A stretch of DNA of 47,172 nucleotides from Aquipseudomonas ullengensis (GTDB lineage: Bacteria > Pseudomonadota > Gammaproteobacteria > Pseudomonadales > Pseudomonadaceae): positions 1 through 47,172 of the forward strand of contig NZ_JACJUD010000010.1 in the NCBI RefSeq assembly GCF_014174475.1. The letters are read 5' to 3'. Position 1 is the first letter of the stretch, and every line of letters begins with the position of its first letter. A program made the translations under genes and the position numbers. Below, piece after piece: positions 7,681 to 16,484 of this stretch. The notes under the pieces are model-generated. The model had not been told where the DNA came from, did no database searches, and saw nothing but the letters and a program-made list of their open reading frames with translations.

Positions 7681-9390
7681 TCAGGCGTGCGGCAAGGCTG
7701 GCGTGCGGGGCGGGATCAGGCGTTTCGAGCCGGTCGACTCATACGCCGCCGCCAAGCGCAGCAGGGCCGAGTCGTCGTAGGCGCGACCGGCGAAGGTCAG
7801 CCCGACGGGCATGCCGATATCCGCCATCACCCCCATCGGCACCGTGACCGTGGGCACGCCGAGGTGGCGGATGGCGAGGTTGCCGTTGGCGACCCAGATG
7901 CCGTTGCTCCAGGCAATGTCGGCAGACGCCAGGTTCACATCGGCGTCTGCCGGGCCCACGTCGGCGACGGTGGGGAACAGCACGGCGTCGAGGCCGAGGC
8001 CGTCCATCCACTCCTCCAGGTCGAGGCGTCGCGTCGCTTCCAGCCCGCGCAGGCCGTCCGCCAGGGTGGCGATCTGGTCCCAGGGGGTGATGCCGCGCTG
8101 CGCCATCTTCACGTATTCGTCCATGCCGGCGGCCAGCTCGTCTTCGCGATTGGGCAGGGTGCCCGGGTCATGCGGGAAGATCTGCGGGCCGTCAACATCG
8201 GCCAGTTGGTTGAGCTTCGGGTCGCCGTTGGCACGCAGGAAGTCATCGAAGGCCCAGCCGGACAGTTCCCACAGCTCGTCATGCAGGAACTCCCTGGACA
8301 CCAGACCGCGGTTGTACACGGTCGGCGCGCCGGGACGGTCGCCTTCGCAGTTGGACACCAGCGGGAAGTCGACCTCCACCACTTCGGCGCCGGCGTCTTC
8401 CAGGGCCTTGCGGGCGGCTTCCCAGAGGGCGATCACTGTGTCGCGGGTGTGGATGCGCTGGCCGGTCGGGCCGCCGATGCCCGGCTTGTCGCTGGTTCCG
8501 GCTTCTTCGTCCTTATTGATGAACATGCGTGGCACGCCAAAGCGCTTGCCCGCCAGCGCGTCGGCCGTCGCGGCCAGTTCCAGGTAGGACGCCGGGCGCA
8601 CCGAGGCGACGCTGGGGATCGGCACCCAGGGCTGCAGTCGCCACAGATCGCCGCGTTTGTCTGCGTCTTCGGCGACCACCACATCGAGTACTTCGAGCAG
8701 GTCGGCCATGGTCCGCGCATAGGGCACCACCACGTCCATGGTCGGTGTCAGCGGCCAGTTGCCGCGTACCGAAATCACCCCGCGCGATGGCGTGTAGGCG
8801 CACAGGCCGTTGTTCGAGGCCGGGCCGCGCCCGCTTGACCAGGTTTCCTCGGCCAGGCCGAAGGCGGCGAAGCTGGCAGCGGTGGCGGTGCCGGCGCCAT
8901 TGGAGGAGCCGGAGGCGAAGGGTGCGGTGAGGTAATCCGCGTTATACGGGCTTTCCGCGCGGCCATAGACGCCGCGCTGCATGCCGCCGTTGGCCATGGG
9001 CGGCATGTTGGTCTTGCCCAGGCAGATGGCGCCGGCAGCGCGCAGGCGTTCGATGGTGAAGGCATCACGGTAGGCGACCAGGTCCTTGAAGGCCGGGCTG
9101 CCGGAGGCGGCGGTCAGGCCTTTGACCAGGTAGCTGTCCTTGGCCGTGTAGGGGATGCCATCCAGCGGGCCGAGGGTTTCGCCACGGGCGCGGCGGGCGT
9201 CGGCAGCCTGCGCCTCGGCGAGTGCCTCGGGGTTGCGCACCACCACGGCATTCAGCGCGGTGGCGGTAGCAGGGCCGTCGTAGGCGTCGATCCGGGCGAG
9301 ATAGGCCTGGACCAGCTCAACCGCCGTGGTGCGACCGGATTCGAGCGCGGCGCGCAGTTCGGCAATGGAAACTTCGGTTACTTCAATCAT
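7681..9390 (-). CDS. Amidase-signature family hydrolase
   Basis: The 569-residue enzyme of the amidase signature family hydrolyses a C-N amide bond. The Ser-cisSer-Lys triad can be placed at about K84 (IPYTAKDSYL), S162 (FASGSSNGAGTA) and S186 (EETWSSGRGPAS). The last motif departs from the usual TGGSIR, but serine and arginine are kept. The length fits stand-alone amidases rather than GatA, and no gatB or gatC is near. The start MIEVTEVSIAEL is preferred over an upstream ATG (9426) since homology begins there. The substrate cannot be inferred. Confidence 0.88.
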   Translation of the reverse strand: MIEVTEVSIAELRAALESGRTTAVELVQAYLARIDAYDGPATATALNAVVVRNPEALAEAQAADARRARGETLGPLDGIPYTAKDSYLVKGLTAASGSPAFKDLVAYRDAFTIERLRAAGAICLGKTNMPPMANGGMQRGVYGRAESPYNADYLTAPFASGSSNGAGTATAASFAAFGLAEETWSSGRGPASNNGLCAYTPSRGVISVRGNWPLTPTMDVVVPYARTMADLLEVLDVVVAEDADKRGDLWRLQPWVPIPSVASVRPASYLELAATADALAGKRFGVPRMFINKDEEAGTSDKPGIGGPTGQRIHTRDTVIALWEAARKALEDAGAEVVEVDFPLVSNCEGDRPGAPTVYNRGLVSREFLHDELWELSGWAFDDFLRANGDPKLNQLADVDGPQIFPHDPGTLPNREDELAAGMDEYVKMAQRGITPWDQIATLADGLRGLEATRRLDLEEWMDGLGLDAVLFPTVADVGPADADVNLASADIAWSNGIWVANGNLAIRHLGVPTVTVPMGVMADIGMPVGLTFAGRAYDDSALLRLAAAYESTGSKRLIPPRTPALPHA

Positions 9391-9701
9391 GCTGTCACCG
9401 CTGACTTTTATGAATGTGGGCCACAAATTCTCGGGGGAGCAGGCGCTCGATCATTGCAAACGCGGCACGCCTATCACGCCTCGTCGCATGCTATGACGTG
9501 ATGGCGCCGGGCTTGCAACCTGGGCCGATGAGGCTCCCCGGTGGGCTATTTTGCACCAAACAAGAGCGCAGCCGCTGCAGCGATTCGTTCGCCATCGCCT
9601 GGCCAGGAGGGCGGCGCGCCATTACTGGCCGTCACGCCGCCAGTTCCGTAATATCCGCAGCTTTTTGGCGGCGTGCCAGGCCGTTCTCTCGGGGGTGAAA
9701 C
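9391..9701. other. Divergent intergenic region between the amidase and sulP
   Basis: About 310 bases separate the two divergent genes. It should hold both promoters. No hairpin, repeat or convincing promoter pair was recognised. Confidence 0.4.
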
Positions 9702-11147
9702 ATGCAAGTAAAACGTCTGCGCGCCGATGTGCTGGCCGGGCTCACCACCTCGTTCGCCCTGGTGCCCGAGTGCATTGCCTTCGCCCTGGTGGCTCACCTC
9801 AATCCGCTGATGGGGCTCTATGGTGCCTTCATCATCTGCACCCTCACCGCGCTGTTCGGCGGTCGACCGGGGATGGTTTCCGGCGCCGCCGGCTCGATGG
9901 CCGTGGTGATCGTCGCCCTGGTGGTGCAGCACGGCGTGCAGTACCTGCTCGCCACCGTGCTGCTCGGTGGTTTGCTGATGGTCGCGTTCGGCCTGTTGCG
10001 TCTGGGCAAACTGGTGCGCATGGTGCCGCACTCGGTGATGCTGGGTTTCGTCAACGGCCTGGCGATCATCATTGCCTTGGCCCAGTTGGAGCACTTCAAA
10101 GATGGCGAGGCCTGGCTCAGCGGTAATGCGCTGTACCTGATGCTCGGCCTGGTGGCGCTGACCATGGCCATCGTCTACCTGTTGCCGCGCCTGACCCGCA
10201 GCGTGCCGCCGGCGTTGGTGGCGATCCTTGGCGTGGGGCTGGCGGTGTACCTGCTCGGCCTGCCAACCCGCACCCTGGGCGACATGGCGCATATCGCCGG
10301 TGGCCTGCCGGCTTTTGCCCTGCCGGACATCCCCTGGAACCTCGACACCCTGCGCATCATTGCCCCCTATGCAGTGCTGATGGCCCTGGTCGGCCTGCTG
10401 GAAACCCTGCTGACGCTGAACCTGACCGACGAAATCACCGAGAGCCGTGGCTACCCGGACCGTGAATGCGTGACCCTGGGTGCGGCCAATATGGTGTCCG
10501 GCGTGTTTGGCGGCATGGGTGGCTGCGCGATGATCGGCCAGACCGTGATCAACCTCAGCTCCGGCGGCCGTGGCCGGCTTTCCGGCGTGGTTGCCGGGGT
10601 GATGATCCTGCTGTTCGTGCTGTTTCTCTCGCCGCTGATCGAGCGCATCCCGCTGGCCGCGCTGGTCGGGGTGATGTTCGTGGTGTCGCAGCAGACCTTC
10701 GCCTGGGCCTCGCTGCGGGTGCTGAACAAGGTACCGCGCAACGATGTGCTGGTGATCATCGCCGTGACCACCATCACCGTATTCACCGACCTGGCCACCG
10801 CCGTGCTCTGCGGTATCGTCATCGCCGCGCTCAACTTCGCCTGGCAGCACGCCCGCGAGCTGTATGCCGAGAGCCATCTGCAGGCCGACGGCAGCAAGCT
10901 CTACAGCCTGCACGGCACGCTGTTCTTCGCCTCGACCACTGCGTTTCTCAACCTGTTCGATACCGCCAACGATCCGGATCGGGTGACCCTCGACTGTCGC
11001 CACCTGAGCTTTGTCGACTACTCGGCCATCGCCGCGCTGAAAACCCTGCGCGAGCGCTACAGCAAAGCCGGCAAACACCTGCGCGTGCTGCACCTGTCCG
11101 AGCGCTGCAAGCAACTGCTCAAACGTTCCGGTGTGCAGCACGACTGA
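9702..11147 (+). CDS. SulP-family anion transporter with C-terminal STAS domain
   Basis: The 481-residue product has about ten to twelve membrane segments over residues 1-390 followed by a cytoplasmic STAS domain (about 395-481, with VTLDCRHLSFVDYSAIAAL). The family moves sulfate, bicarbonate or other anions with H+ or Na+. The N-terminal LAGLTTSFALVPECIAFALV is the hallmark SulP segment, with E in place of the usual Q/S positions. In the STAS domain the SFVDYSA loop keeps the D-x-S order seen in regulated anti-sigma antagonists. GGGGGTGAAAC precedes the ATG. The substrate is not evident. Confidence 0.92.
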   Translation: MQVKRLRADVLAGLTTSFALVPECIAFALVAHLNPLMGLYGAFIICTLTALFGGRPGMVSGAAGSMAVVIVALVVQHGVQYLLATVLLGGLLMVAFGLLRLGKLVRMVPHSVMLGFVNGLAIIIALAQLEHFKDGEAWLSGNALYLMLGLVALTMAIVYLLPRLTRSVPPALVAILGVGLAVYLLGLPTRTLGDMAHIAGGLPAFALPDIPWNLDTLRIIAPYAVLMALVGLLETLLTLNLTDEITESRGYPDRECVTLGAANMVSGVFGGMGGCAMIGQTVINLSSGGRGRLSGVVAGVMILLFVLFLSPLIERIPLAALVGVMFVVSQQTFAWASLRVLNKVPRNDVLVIIAVTTITVFTDLATAVLCGIVIAALNFAWQHARELYAESHLQADGSKLYSLHGTLFFASTTAFLNLFDTANDPDRVTLDCRHLSFVDYSAIAALKTLRERYSKAGKHLRVLHLSERCKQLLKRSGVQHD

Positions 11148-11319
11148 GTCGCGCGCTGGCCCACGCGCTTCCCGGCGCAACGCCCCGGCGTGTGTTGGCA
11201 CGGGTGTATTCGAGGTTTTGCCATTCAGGAAAAAGGCTTTTGCGCGACCTGTGCGTTCTGCCAGGCCCTGTTGCTTGCGTAGGCTCCCGGCGACACCAAG
11301 AAAAACAAGGGAACTCACG

Positions 11320-13062
11320 ATGAACCGGTTCATCCCGAACCTGCTGGCACTCGCAGTCGCTTTTTCCTCTCTGGAAGCCATGGCCGCCGCCGATCTGGTA
11401 CTGGTCAACGGCAAAATCTTCACCGCCGACCGCGCCCAACCCCAGGTACAGGCCATCGCCGTGGAAAACGGCAAGGTCCTGCAAGTGGGCAGCAATGCCC
11501 AGATCAAGGCCCTGGCCGATGGCAGCACGCGGGTCATCGACCTGGCGGGCAAGCGCCTGATGCCGGGCCTGATCGACTCCCACTCCCACGCCATCTTCGG
11601 TGGCCTGGAACTGGCCTCGGCGAACATGGCCGACGAGAAGGTCGACCTGGCCGAGCTGGAAAAACGCCTGCGCACCTGGCGTGACGACGGCACCGCCCGG
11701 CATGGCGATGTGCTCAACGTGGGCGGCATGAGTTCCAGCTACTGGTCCCAGGCCGAAGACCTGGGCAAACGCTTCAACCAGGGCGAGTGGGCGCAAGAGC
11801 CGGTCGTGCTGGCCGGTAGCGACCACCACACCGGCTGGGCCAACCAGGTGATGCTCAAGCGCGCCGGCATCGACAAGGCGCTGATCGCCAGCCTGCCCAA
11901 GGCCGAGCGCGACACCATCGGCACCCTGAAAAATGGCGAGCCCAACGGCTTTGTCGTCGACGCCGGCTGGGACCGTGTGGCCAAGGTGCTGCCGGCGCCC
12001 AGTGATGCAGAGCTGCTGCGCGCTGCCGAAGCGGCCGTGCACTTCAACAACAGCCAGGGCATCACCGCCTGGATGGACCCAGCGGCCAACGCCGCACCGG
12101 GCGAGGCGGTGTTCAACCTCACGCCAACCGAGAAAAGTGTCGGCATCATCCCGGCCTACAAGGCCCTGGCCGAGAAGGGGGGCCTGAATGCCCACGTCGC
12201 GGCGCTGATGGTGGCCAACCCGAAAAGCCGCCCGGCAGACCTGGAGGTGCTGGAGAAAGTGCGTCAGCAGTTCCAGGGCGTGCCCAACCTGACCCTGCCC
12301 GGCATCAAGATCTTCGCCGACGGCGTGCTGGAGTTCCCGGCGCAGAGCGCGGCGTTGCTCAGCCACTATCACAACTCGGAAAAGCAGGGCGAGCTGCTGA
12401 TCGACCCGGCCCACTTCGGTGAACTGGTCAGCGCCGCCGATGCCCGCGGCTGGCTGGTGCACATCCACGCCATCGGCGACCGCGCCGTGCGTGAATCGCT
12501 CAACGGCATCGAGCAGGCGCGCAAGGACCGGCAAAGCGGCGTGACCCACTCGATCACCCACCTGCAGCTGGTCAATCCGCAGGAATTCGCGCGCTTCAAA
12601 CCGCTCGGGGTGATCGCCTCGATGCAGCTGCTGTGGGCTTCGGCGGATGACTACACCATGGACCTGGTCAAACCCTATGTGAGCGCCGAGGCGTTCCGCT
12701 ACCAGTACCCGGCGCACTCGCTGCTGGCCCAGGGCGCGACCATTGCCGGTGCCAGCGACTGGCCGGTGTCCTCGCCGAGCCCGTGGTACGCCATCGCCCA
12801 GGCCGTGACCCGCGAAGGGCCGAAAGGCGTGCTCAACGCCGACGAGCGCATCGACCGCGAAACCATGCTCTACGCCTACACCCTCAACGCTGCCAAGGCC
12901 ATCGGCCTGGAGCAGCAGATCGGCTCGCTGAGCGCTGGCAAGCAGGCTGACTTCGTGATCCTCGACCGCGATGTATTCAAGGTCACCGACGCGGAGCTGG
13001 CCGAGACCCAGGTGCTGTCCACCTACTTCGCCGGCCGTGAGGTGTACACCCCGGCCAAGTAA
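11320..13062 (+). CDS. Exported TIM-barrel amidohydrolase (YtcJ-like, Amidohydrolase_3)
   Basis: The 580-residue product starts with a signal peptide (cleavage near AMAAADL). Metal-site motifs of the amidohydrolase superfamily are present: GLIDSHSHAIFGG (H88, H90), HIHAIGDRAV near residue 381 and GASDWPV near 477. Periplasmic members of this COG1574 group hydrolyse unidentified amides or imides. An in-frame upstream ATG (11131) is rejected since it starts before the sulP stop and lacks an export signal; AAGGGA lies before the chosen start. A strong hairpin follows the gene. Confidence 0.88.
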   Translation: MNRFIPNLLALAVAFSSLEAMAAADLVLVNGKIFTADRAQPQVQAIAVENGKVLQVGSNAQIKALADGSTRVIDLAGKRLMPGLIDSHSHAIFGGLELASANMADEKVDLAELEKRLRTWRDDGTARHGDVLNVGGMSSSYWSQAEDLGKRFNQGEWAQEPVVLAGSDHHTGWANQVMLKRAGIDKALIASLPKAERDTIGTLKNGEPNGFVVDAGWDRVAKVLPAPSDAELLRAAEAAVHFNNSQGITAWMDPAANAAPGEAVFNLTPTEKSVGIIPAYKALAEKGGLNAHVAALMVANPKSRPADLEVLEKVRQQFQGVPNLTLPGIKIFADGVLEFPAQSAALLSHYHNSEKQGELLIDPAHFGELVSAADARGWLVHIHAIGDRAVRESLNGIEQARKDRQSGVTHSITHLQLVNPQEFARFKPLGVIASMQLLWASADDYTMDLVKPYVSAEAFRYQYPAHSLLAQGATIAGASDWPVSSPSPWYAIAQAVTREGPKGVLNADERIDRETMLYAYTLNAAKAIGLEQQIGSLSAGKQADFVILDRDVFKVTDAELAETQVLSTYFAGREVYTPAK

Positions 13063-13079
13063 GCGCCCGCAACACCCAC

Positions 13080-13115
13080 AACGCCACCTTGCCGCACTGC
13101 CGGCAAGGTGGCGTT
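13080..13115 (+). terminator. Hairpin terminator after the amidohydrolase gene
   Basis: AACGCCACCTTGCCG pairs perfectly with CGGCAAGGTGGCGTT around a six-base loop, 18 bases after the stop codon. Only a broken T-rich tail follows. It also separates the amidohydrolase from the cassette array. Confidence 0.7.
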
Positions 13116-13140
13116 GTGCTTTCTGGCTGGGGCAGGGCTA

Positions 13141-13356
13141 GCCGAATGCCAGCGGGGTGTTCCGCGTGTTGCTGGACAGCTTGCAGGCAACACCATATTT
13201 TTCGGTCTGGTCTTGTCTGGTGCTGCTTTCCCTTCAGCGGAAATTGCATTTGTCTGGGGTGGCTCTAGAAGTAGAGGCGGTTTAGCGTGGATAAGGGACG
13301 TTATCCGACATTTGTTCGGATGTTATGCGGCAGTGATGTAGATTAACTATGGAAAA
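13141..13356 (+). other. attI-like site, copy A
   Basis: This stretch is homologous to 33665-33876 over about 200 bases: both have CTGGACAGCTTGC, CTGGTCTTGTC, GTTATCC and TTATGCGGCAGTGATGT before the first cassette. The GATGTTATGCGGCAGTGATG part recalls the class 1 attI region. Its expected crossover core is degenerate here (GATTAACTATGG), unlike copy B, which has GTTAGGC. Confidence 0.55.
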
Positions 13357-13367
13357 GGAAATCAGCG

Positions 13368-13991
13368 TTGGAAGCTACGCTAAGACGATACACAGAAATC
13401 CCCTATGTCATAGATCTTTTACAGACAAGAGAGCTGACATTAGTTAATCCCAAAGCATGGGATGATCGAAATGATTCATTCTACATAGAGCAGTATGCGC
13501 GAGCAGCTGGAGTCTCAAGTACTTATGCTTTATGTCTGGCTGAGGCGCCGGAAACCTATCATCACTGGCGAGTTTTCTCACATGGCAGTGGAGGTGCATG
13601 CATCACCTTCGACAAAAGCAAAATCATAAAATATGCAACGAAGCATCATGGGGTTCGCGCCGAAAGCGTCCAGTACTGCACTATATCGGATCTTAGGGGC
13701 GAGCCTCCCCAAACCGAAGAGCTCCCCTTTCTAAAACGCTATGCGTATGCAGATGAAAAGGAATTTAGGCTTTTCTACGGAGCCAAGAGTAAAGGTGAGC
13801 CTATATATAGGATTCCAATTCCACTTTCGGCAATTGATCGAATAACGCTTAGTCCTTGGCTTCCAAGAGCTGTCGCCATTCATGTCAAGAGCACTTTGAA
13901 GTCAATAAATGGTTGCAGCAATCTGCGCATTTCTAGATCTACACTTGTTGAAAATGAAACCTGGAAAGAGTTTGCAGGAAATGGCATATAA
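13368..13991 (+). CDS. Cassette 1A: DUF2971-like protein
   Basis: The 207-residue product resembles DUF2971 proteins. The typical order is seen: an N-terminal LVNPKAWDDRNDSFYIEQ (as in L.NP..F.DP.D), then HHWRVFSHGSGGACITFDKS (as in W..Y.....G.CI.FD) and YADEKEFRLFYGA (K.EEWR). Members occur in phages, defence islands and integrons, but the function is not settled. The start is TTG with AAGGAAA in front; the nearby ATG at 13349 is in another frame and hits a stop. Codon use is more AT-rich than the chromosome. It lies first after the attI-like site, so it would be the best expressed cassette. Confidence 0.7.
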   Translation: MEATLRRYTEIPYVIDLLQTRELTLVNPKAWDDRNDSFYIEQYARAAGVSSTYALCLAEAPETYHHWRVFSHGSGGACITFDKSKIIKYATKHHGVRAESVQYCTISDLRGEPPQTEELPFLKRYAYADEKEFRLFYGAKSKGEPIYRIPIPLSAIDRITLSPWLPRAVAIHVKSTLKSINGCSNLRISRSTLVENETWKEFAGNGI

Positions 13992-14045
13992 CAATGCAGC
14001 TCGCTGGGGCTGGCTAAAGCCAGCTCCTTAGCTCAATCGTTAGGT
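13986..14045 (+). repeat. attC site of cassette 1A
   Basis: It runs from ATATAAC, overlapping the stop codon, to GTTAGGT. The centre has an imperfect palindrome, GGCTGGCTAAAGCCAGCTCC. It is shorter (60 bases) than its neighbours of 68-78 bases because the left arm is reduced. Confidence 0.75.
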
Positions 14046-14059
14046 AACAGAGGCTAATC

Positions 14060-14491
14060 ATGAGTCGCCTAGACACAAGGCTAGAAAGTGAAGGTGCTGA
14101 GTTCCTTGTTCTTGGTCAGCTACTGATTCACCGCATTCCTACCTATAAAACATATACAAACATGCCTGGGTACGATCTCGTTGCAACGAATCCAGAGAAA
14201 AATACATCTGCCCGCATACAGGTGAAAAGCCGTTGGAATACAGGGGCAATCGACTTTCCAATTAAAAGCTTTGATTGTGAATTTGTTGTCGCAGTTTTTC
14301 TTAATCGTGGCTCCAAAGATGGTCGGAAGGAAGTTATGGCCCCTGATTACTACGTTTTACCAGTAAGCCTCATAACCTCTTTACCCCGCAGCGCAAACTG
14401 GGGGAAAGTAAGCATGAAAAATGTAGCGGATTTAGATCGGTACCGAGAGGCTTGGCACCTAATATCATCATTCATGGAGTCTGTGACCTAA
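14060..14491 (+). CDS. Cassette 1B: PD-(D/E)XK nuclease-like protein
   Basis: The 143-residue product shows a restriction-endonuclease-like core: an N-terminal helix with glutamates (LESEGAEFLVLGQLL), then MPGYDLVATNP with D39, and ARIQVKSRW with Q54 and K56. The D-x(n)-(E/Q)xK arrangement is the PD-(D/E)XK active site, with Q at the middle position as in several active nucleases. It is a soluble single-domain protein. It lies between two attC sites. A defence or DNA-processing role is inferred only from the fold; catalytic activity cannot be claimed. Confidence 0.6.
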   Translation: MSRLDTRLESEGAEFLVLGQLLIHRIPTYKTYTNMPGYDLVATNPEKNTSARIQVKSRWNTGAIDFPIKSFDCEFVVAVFLNRGSKDGRKEVMAPDYYVLPVSLITSLPRSANWGKVSMKNVADLDRYREAWHLISSFMESVT

Positions 14492-14562
14492 GTACTGGTT
14501 CAAGTCGCTCGTTTCGCTCACTCGGGCCGGCTAAATCCGGACCCTTAGCTTAATCATTAGGT
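14485..14562 (+). repeat. attC site of cassette 1B
   Basis: It contains the array consensus GTTCAAGTCGCTCGTTTCGC, then CCGGCTAAATCCGG and ATTAGGT. The right core has A in place of G at its first base (ATTAGGT for GTTAGGT), which might lower recombination. Confidence 0.75.
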
Positions 14563-14567
14563 GCTTG

Positions 14568-15596
14568 ATGAAAATAGCAGCAGATTTCTTCAATGAAATG
14601 AAGCGCAATGAGTCGCGCGGTCGATGCCTTCATTTCGAACGCGGAGAGCGCTGTAATGAAATAATCAGTGCCCACTCAATTCAAAAAAGCAATCAATTGG
14701 GAGAGATAGCTGAAGCCGGTCATGTATACCGAATAACTGCTGAGATGTCGGTCCTGCGAGATAATAATTGGCAACCTGCGCCCCAAAAAATCGGATGGAA
14801 AAAAGCATCTACATTTTCCGGATTTTGCAAATACCACGACAATGAGCTTTTTAAGCCCATTGATAACTACCCTTTGGAACCCAATTCAGAGCAAGTAGCA
14901 CTTTATGCTTATCGCTGCATGTGTCGAGAATATTTTACAAAAGAAAATGTCGCGACTTCATTAAAGAATTTTATAAATAATTCAGCGCTGCATGCGGAGC
15001 AAAAAAACTTTCTTGAGGCCTCTTATATGGGGCATTCACTCGGCTTTCAGCGCCTGCAGTATCACAAAAAATATTTCGATGCAGCGTTGCTTTCCAAAAG
15101 CTATAGTGAGTTTCAGTTCCTAACGCTGACATCTAATTCGCCTTGGCATCTACAGTTGTCAGGCGTGCTATATCCTGACTTCGATTTTCTCGGAGGAGGC
15201 CTACAAGATCTTGGCGACTTTAAATCACCATTGGATTTTATTACATTTTTTACCGCTCCTTTAGCTCAAGGGTGGTCATTCACTTTGTGCTGGCACGCAA
15301 GCAGTAATAATTCATGTGTAGCACTCGCAAGGTCTTTGGCGAGTGCGGTAAGTTGCGGAGCAAGCCCACAAGATGCATTGCTCAGATTCTCGTTCTCATG
15401 TTGTGAAAACCACGCATTTCGTATTACTTGGTGGGATAGTTTGCCTGTCTTGGCGAGAGAAGCCATTTTGAGCCGAGTAGCCTTAATGGCAGATCCAGAG
15501 GCTCCGGTACCGTCAGATTACTTAGCTAAAGGGTTAGAGGGAATAGCAGGCTGGGAAGTTGAAAATATATTCACTACGCTTACTGCTACCTCATGA
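14568..15596 (+). CDS. Cassette 1C: large protein with N-terminal Cys/His cluster
   Basis: The 342-residue product is of unknown function. The first 90 residues hold C20, C29, the segment ISAHSIQKSNQLGEIAEAGH with H36, and GFCKYHD with C87 and H90, a likely zinc site resembling diverged HNH-type modules. The remainder (about 100-342) is mixed alpha/beta without a recognised motif. It is flanked by attC sites on both sides. The start at ATG 14568 is preceded only by the attC end; TTG at 14565 is an alternative. The large size is unusual for a cassette gene. A defence role is possible but not shown. Confidence 0.6.
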   Translation: MKIAADFFNEMKRNESRGRCLHFERGERCNEIISAHSIQKSNQLGEIAEAGHVYRITAEMSVLRDNNWQPAPQKIGWKKASTFSGFCKYHDNELFKPIDNYPLEPNSEQVALYAYRCMCREYFTKENVATSLKNFINNSALHAEQKNFLEASYMGHSLGFQRLQYHKKYFDAALLSKSYSEFQFLTLTSNSPWHLQLSGVLYPDFDFLGGGLQDLGDFKSPLDFITFFTAPLAQGWSFTLCWHASSNNSCVALARSLASAVSCGASPQDALLRFSFSCCENHAFRITWWDSLPVLAREAILSRVALMADPEAPVPSDYLAKGLEGIAGWEVENIFTTLTATS

Positions 15597-15602
15597 TTCG
15601 CA

Positions 15603-15670
15603 CGCTAACAAACGTTTCAAATAGCTCATTTGGGCCAGCTAAAGCCGGTCTCTCGGTTTAATCGTTGGAT
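15603..15670 (+). repeat. attC site of cassette 1C
   Basis: It runs from CGCTAAC to GTTGGAT with central GGCCAGCTAAAGCCGG. It is a diverged member of the same family. Confidence 0.75.
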
Positions 15671-15675
15671 AAAAA

Positions 15676-16131
15676 ATGAATCTGACACTACGCACGGACG
15701 CAATCACCACCGCACTAGCCATTGCTTTCTTCATGGCAATCACTCTCGCGAAAGGCGATGTCCTTTTCATTGGCTACTGGTACTACGCAGCAGTCTTTCT
15801 AGGGATTTTTATTCTCTCTGCACTTGTAAAGGCAAAGCCTCTGTTTATCTCCGGCGCAGTTCTGGCTGCGGGGTTGGCTTTTGGTGTTTACATTCGTGCC
15901 AATTGGGTTCCGGTCACTACCAACGATCTACTGGCGCTAGGGCATGTCTTTTCACTGCCGGGCGCGGCGGTTGGTCTGCTGGTGTTCGGTGTTGTCAGCC
16001 GCTTTTCAACTCGCAATAAGCCAGCCCTTGCCTTTGCTGCTGGCTTCCTGGGGTTCGGGATAGGGTTTTTGGCGAATCAAGCCATTTTATGCAGCACTGT
16101 CTTGTACTGCGGTGCACTCCTGGGGGTCTGA
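15676..16131 (+). CDS. Cassette 1D: small integral membrane protein
   Basis: The 151-residue, very hydrophobic product has about five membrane segments (starting near TTALAIAFFMAITLA, YAAVFLGIFILSAL, ISGAVLAAGLAFGVYI, VGLLVFGVVS and LAFAAGFLGFGIGFLA). No family is recognised. It starts six bases after an attC core, as cassette genes do. No attC follows the stop; chromosomal repeat sequence begins within 80 bases, so the right edge of the array has been lost. Confidence 0.65.
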   Translation: MNLTLRTDAITTALAIAFFMAITLAKGDVLFIGYWYYAAVFLGIFILSALVKAKPLFISGAVLAAGLAFGVYIRANWVPVTTNDLLALGHVFSLPGAAVGLLVFGVVSRFSTRNKPALAFAAGFLGFGIGFLANQAILCSTVLYCGALLGV

Positions 16132-16208
16132 GTGCACTCTGCCGAGCCGTCATTCTCACAGCAGCGCTTGCACTGGCCTGTAGGGGAATAAACCAGAGGC
16201 TCCGTGGC

Positions 16209-16241
16209 ACCTGGGCTCCCGCCTGCGCGGGAGCGACGGCA
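16209..16241. repeat. Single copy of the CCCGCCTGCGCGGGAGCGACG repeat
   Basis: CCCGCCTGCGCGGGAGCGAC, a short palindrome with tail, matches the arms of the element at 6298-6406. It lies at the junction between array 1 and the chromosome. Confidence 0.55.
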
Positions 16242-16254
16242 TGGTGGGTTTTCC

Positions 16255-16440
16255 CTAGGACACATTCTTGAGGTTGATCAAGTTCTGTCCCGCCGCCTGC
16301 AGCGCCTGGTAGCGGTGCACGCAGGCGATCGAGGCGTAGACGTTCTGCACGGTGGGGCTGTCGTTGGGCGGGCTGCTGCGCTGGATCAGGCGGATGATGT
16401 TGCCGGAGCTGCGGGCGATGACGAAGTAGGCGGAGTACAT
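16255..16440 (-). CDS. Small conserved-looking protein of unknown function
   Basis: The 61-residue product (MYSAYFVIARSSGNIIRLIQ at the start, SIACVHRYQALQAAGQNLIN near the end) is soluble, with a beta-rich start and a helix near the C-terminus. GAGG lies nine bases before the ATG. It is downstream of a CsbD-like gene on the same strand (44 bases apart), which suggests a shared transcript with that stress gene. No family recognised. Confidence 0.55.
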   Translation of the reverse strand: MYSAYFVIARSSGNIIRLIQRSSPPNDSPTVQNVYASIACVHRYQALQAAGQNLINLKNVS

Positions 16441-16484
16441 AGGGTGCCTCGCTGGCCGGGGGTTACCTGGCCGGGGTGTCGGGG

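Larger units (their letters stand above)
13141..16131 (+). mobile_element. Integron cassette array 1 (no integrase gene beside it)
   Basis: An attI-like segment is followed by four genes in one orientation, three of them each ending in an attC site (13986-14045, 14485-14562, 15603-15670). The genes are visibly AT-richer than the flanks. No tyrosine recombinase gene is next to the attI-like site, whose left neighbour is the amidohydrolase, so the array resembles a CALIN or a decayed chromosomal integron. The attC of the fourth cassette is missing. Confidence 0.8.

Noticed and set aside
9546..11729. 727-residue minus-strand frame across sulP
   Set aside because: Antisense of SulP transmembrane codons; low-complexity H/Q/G composition, no domain.
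11119..12717. 532-residue minus-strand frame across the amidohydrolase
   Set aside because: Antisense shadow; the plus-strand gene has signal peptide, ribosome site and metal motifs.
13349..13410. ATG at 13349 as start of cassette 1A
   Set aside because: Different frame, reaches a stop after about 30 codons; the TTG start has AAGGAAA in front and leads into the conserved protein.
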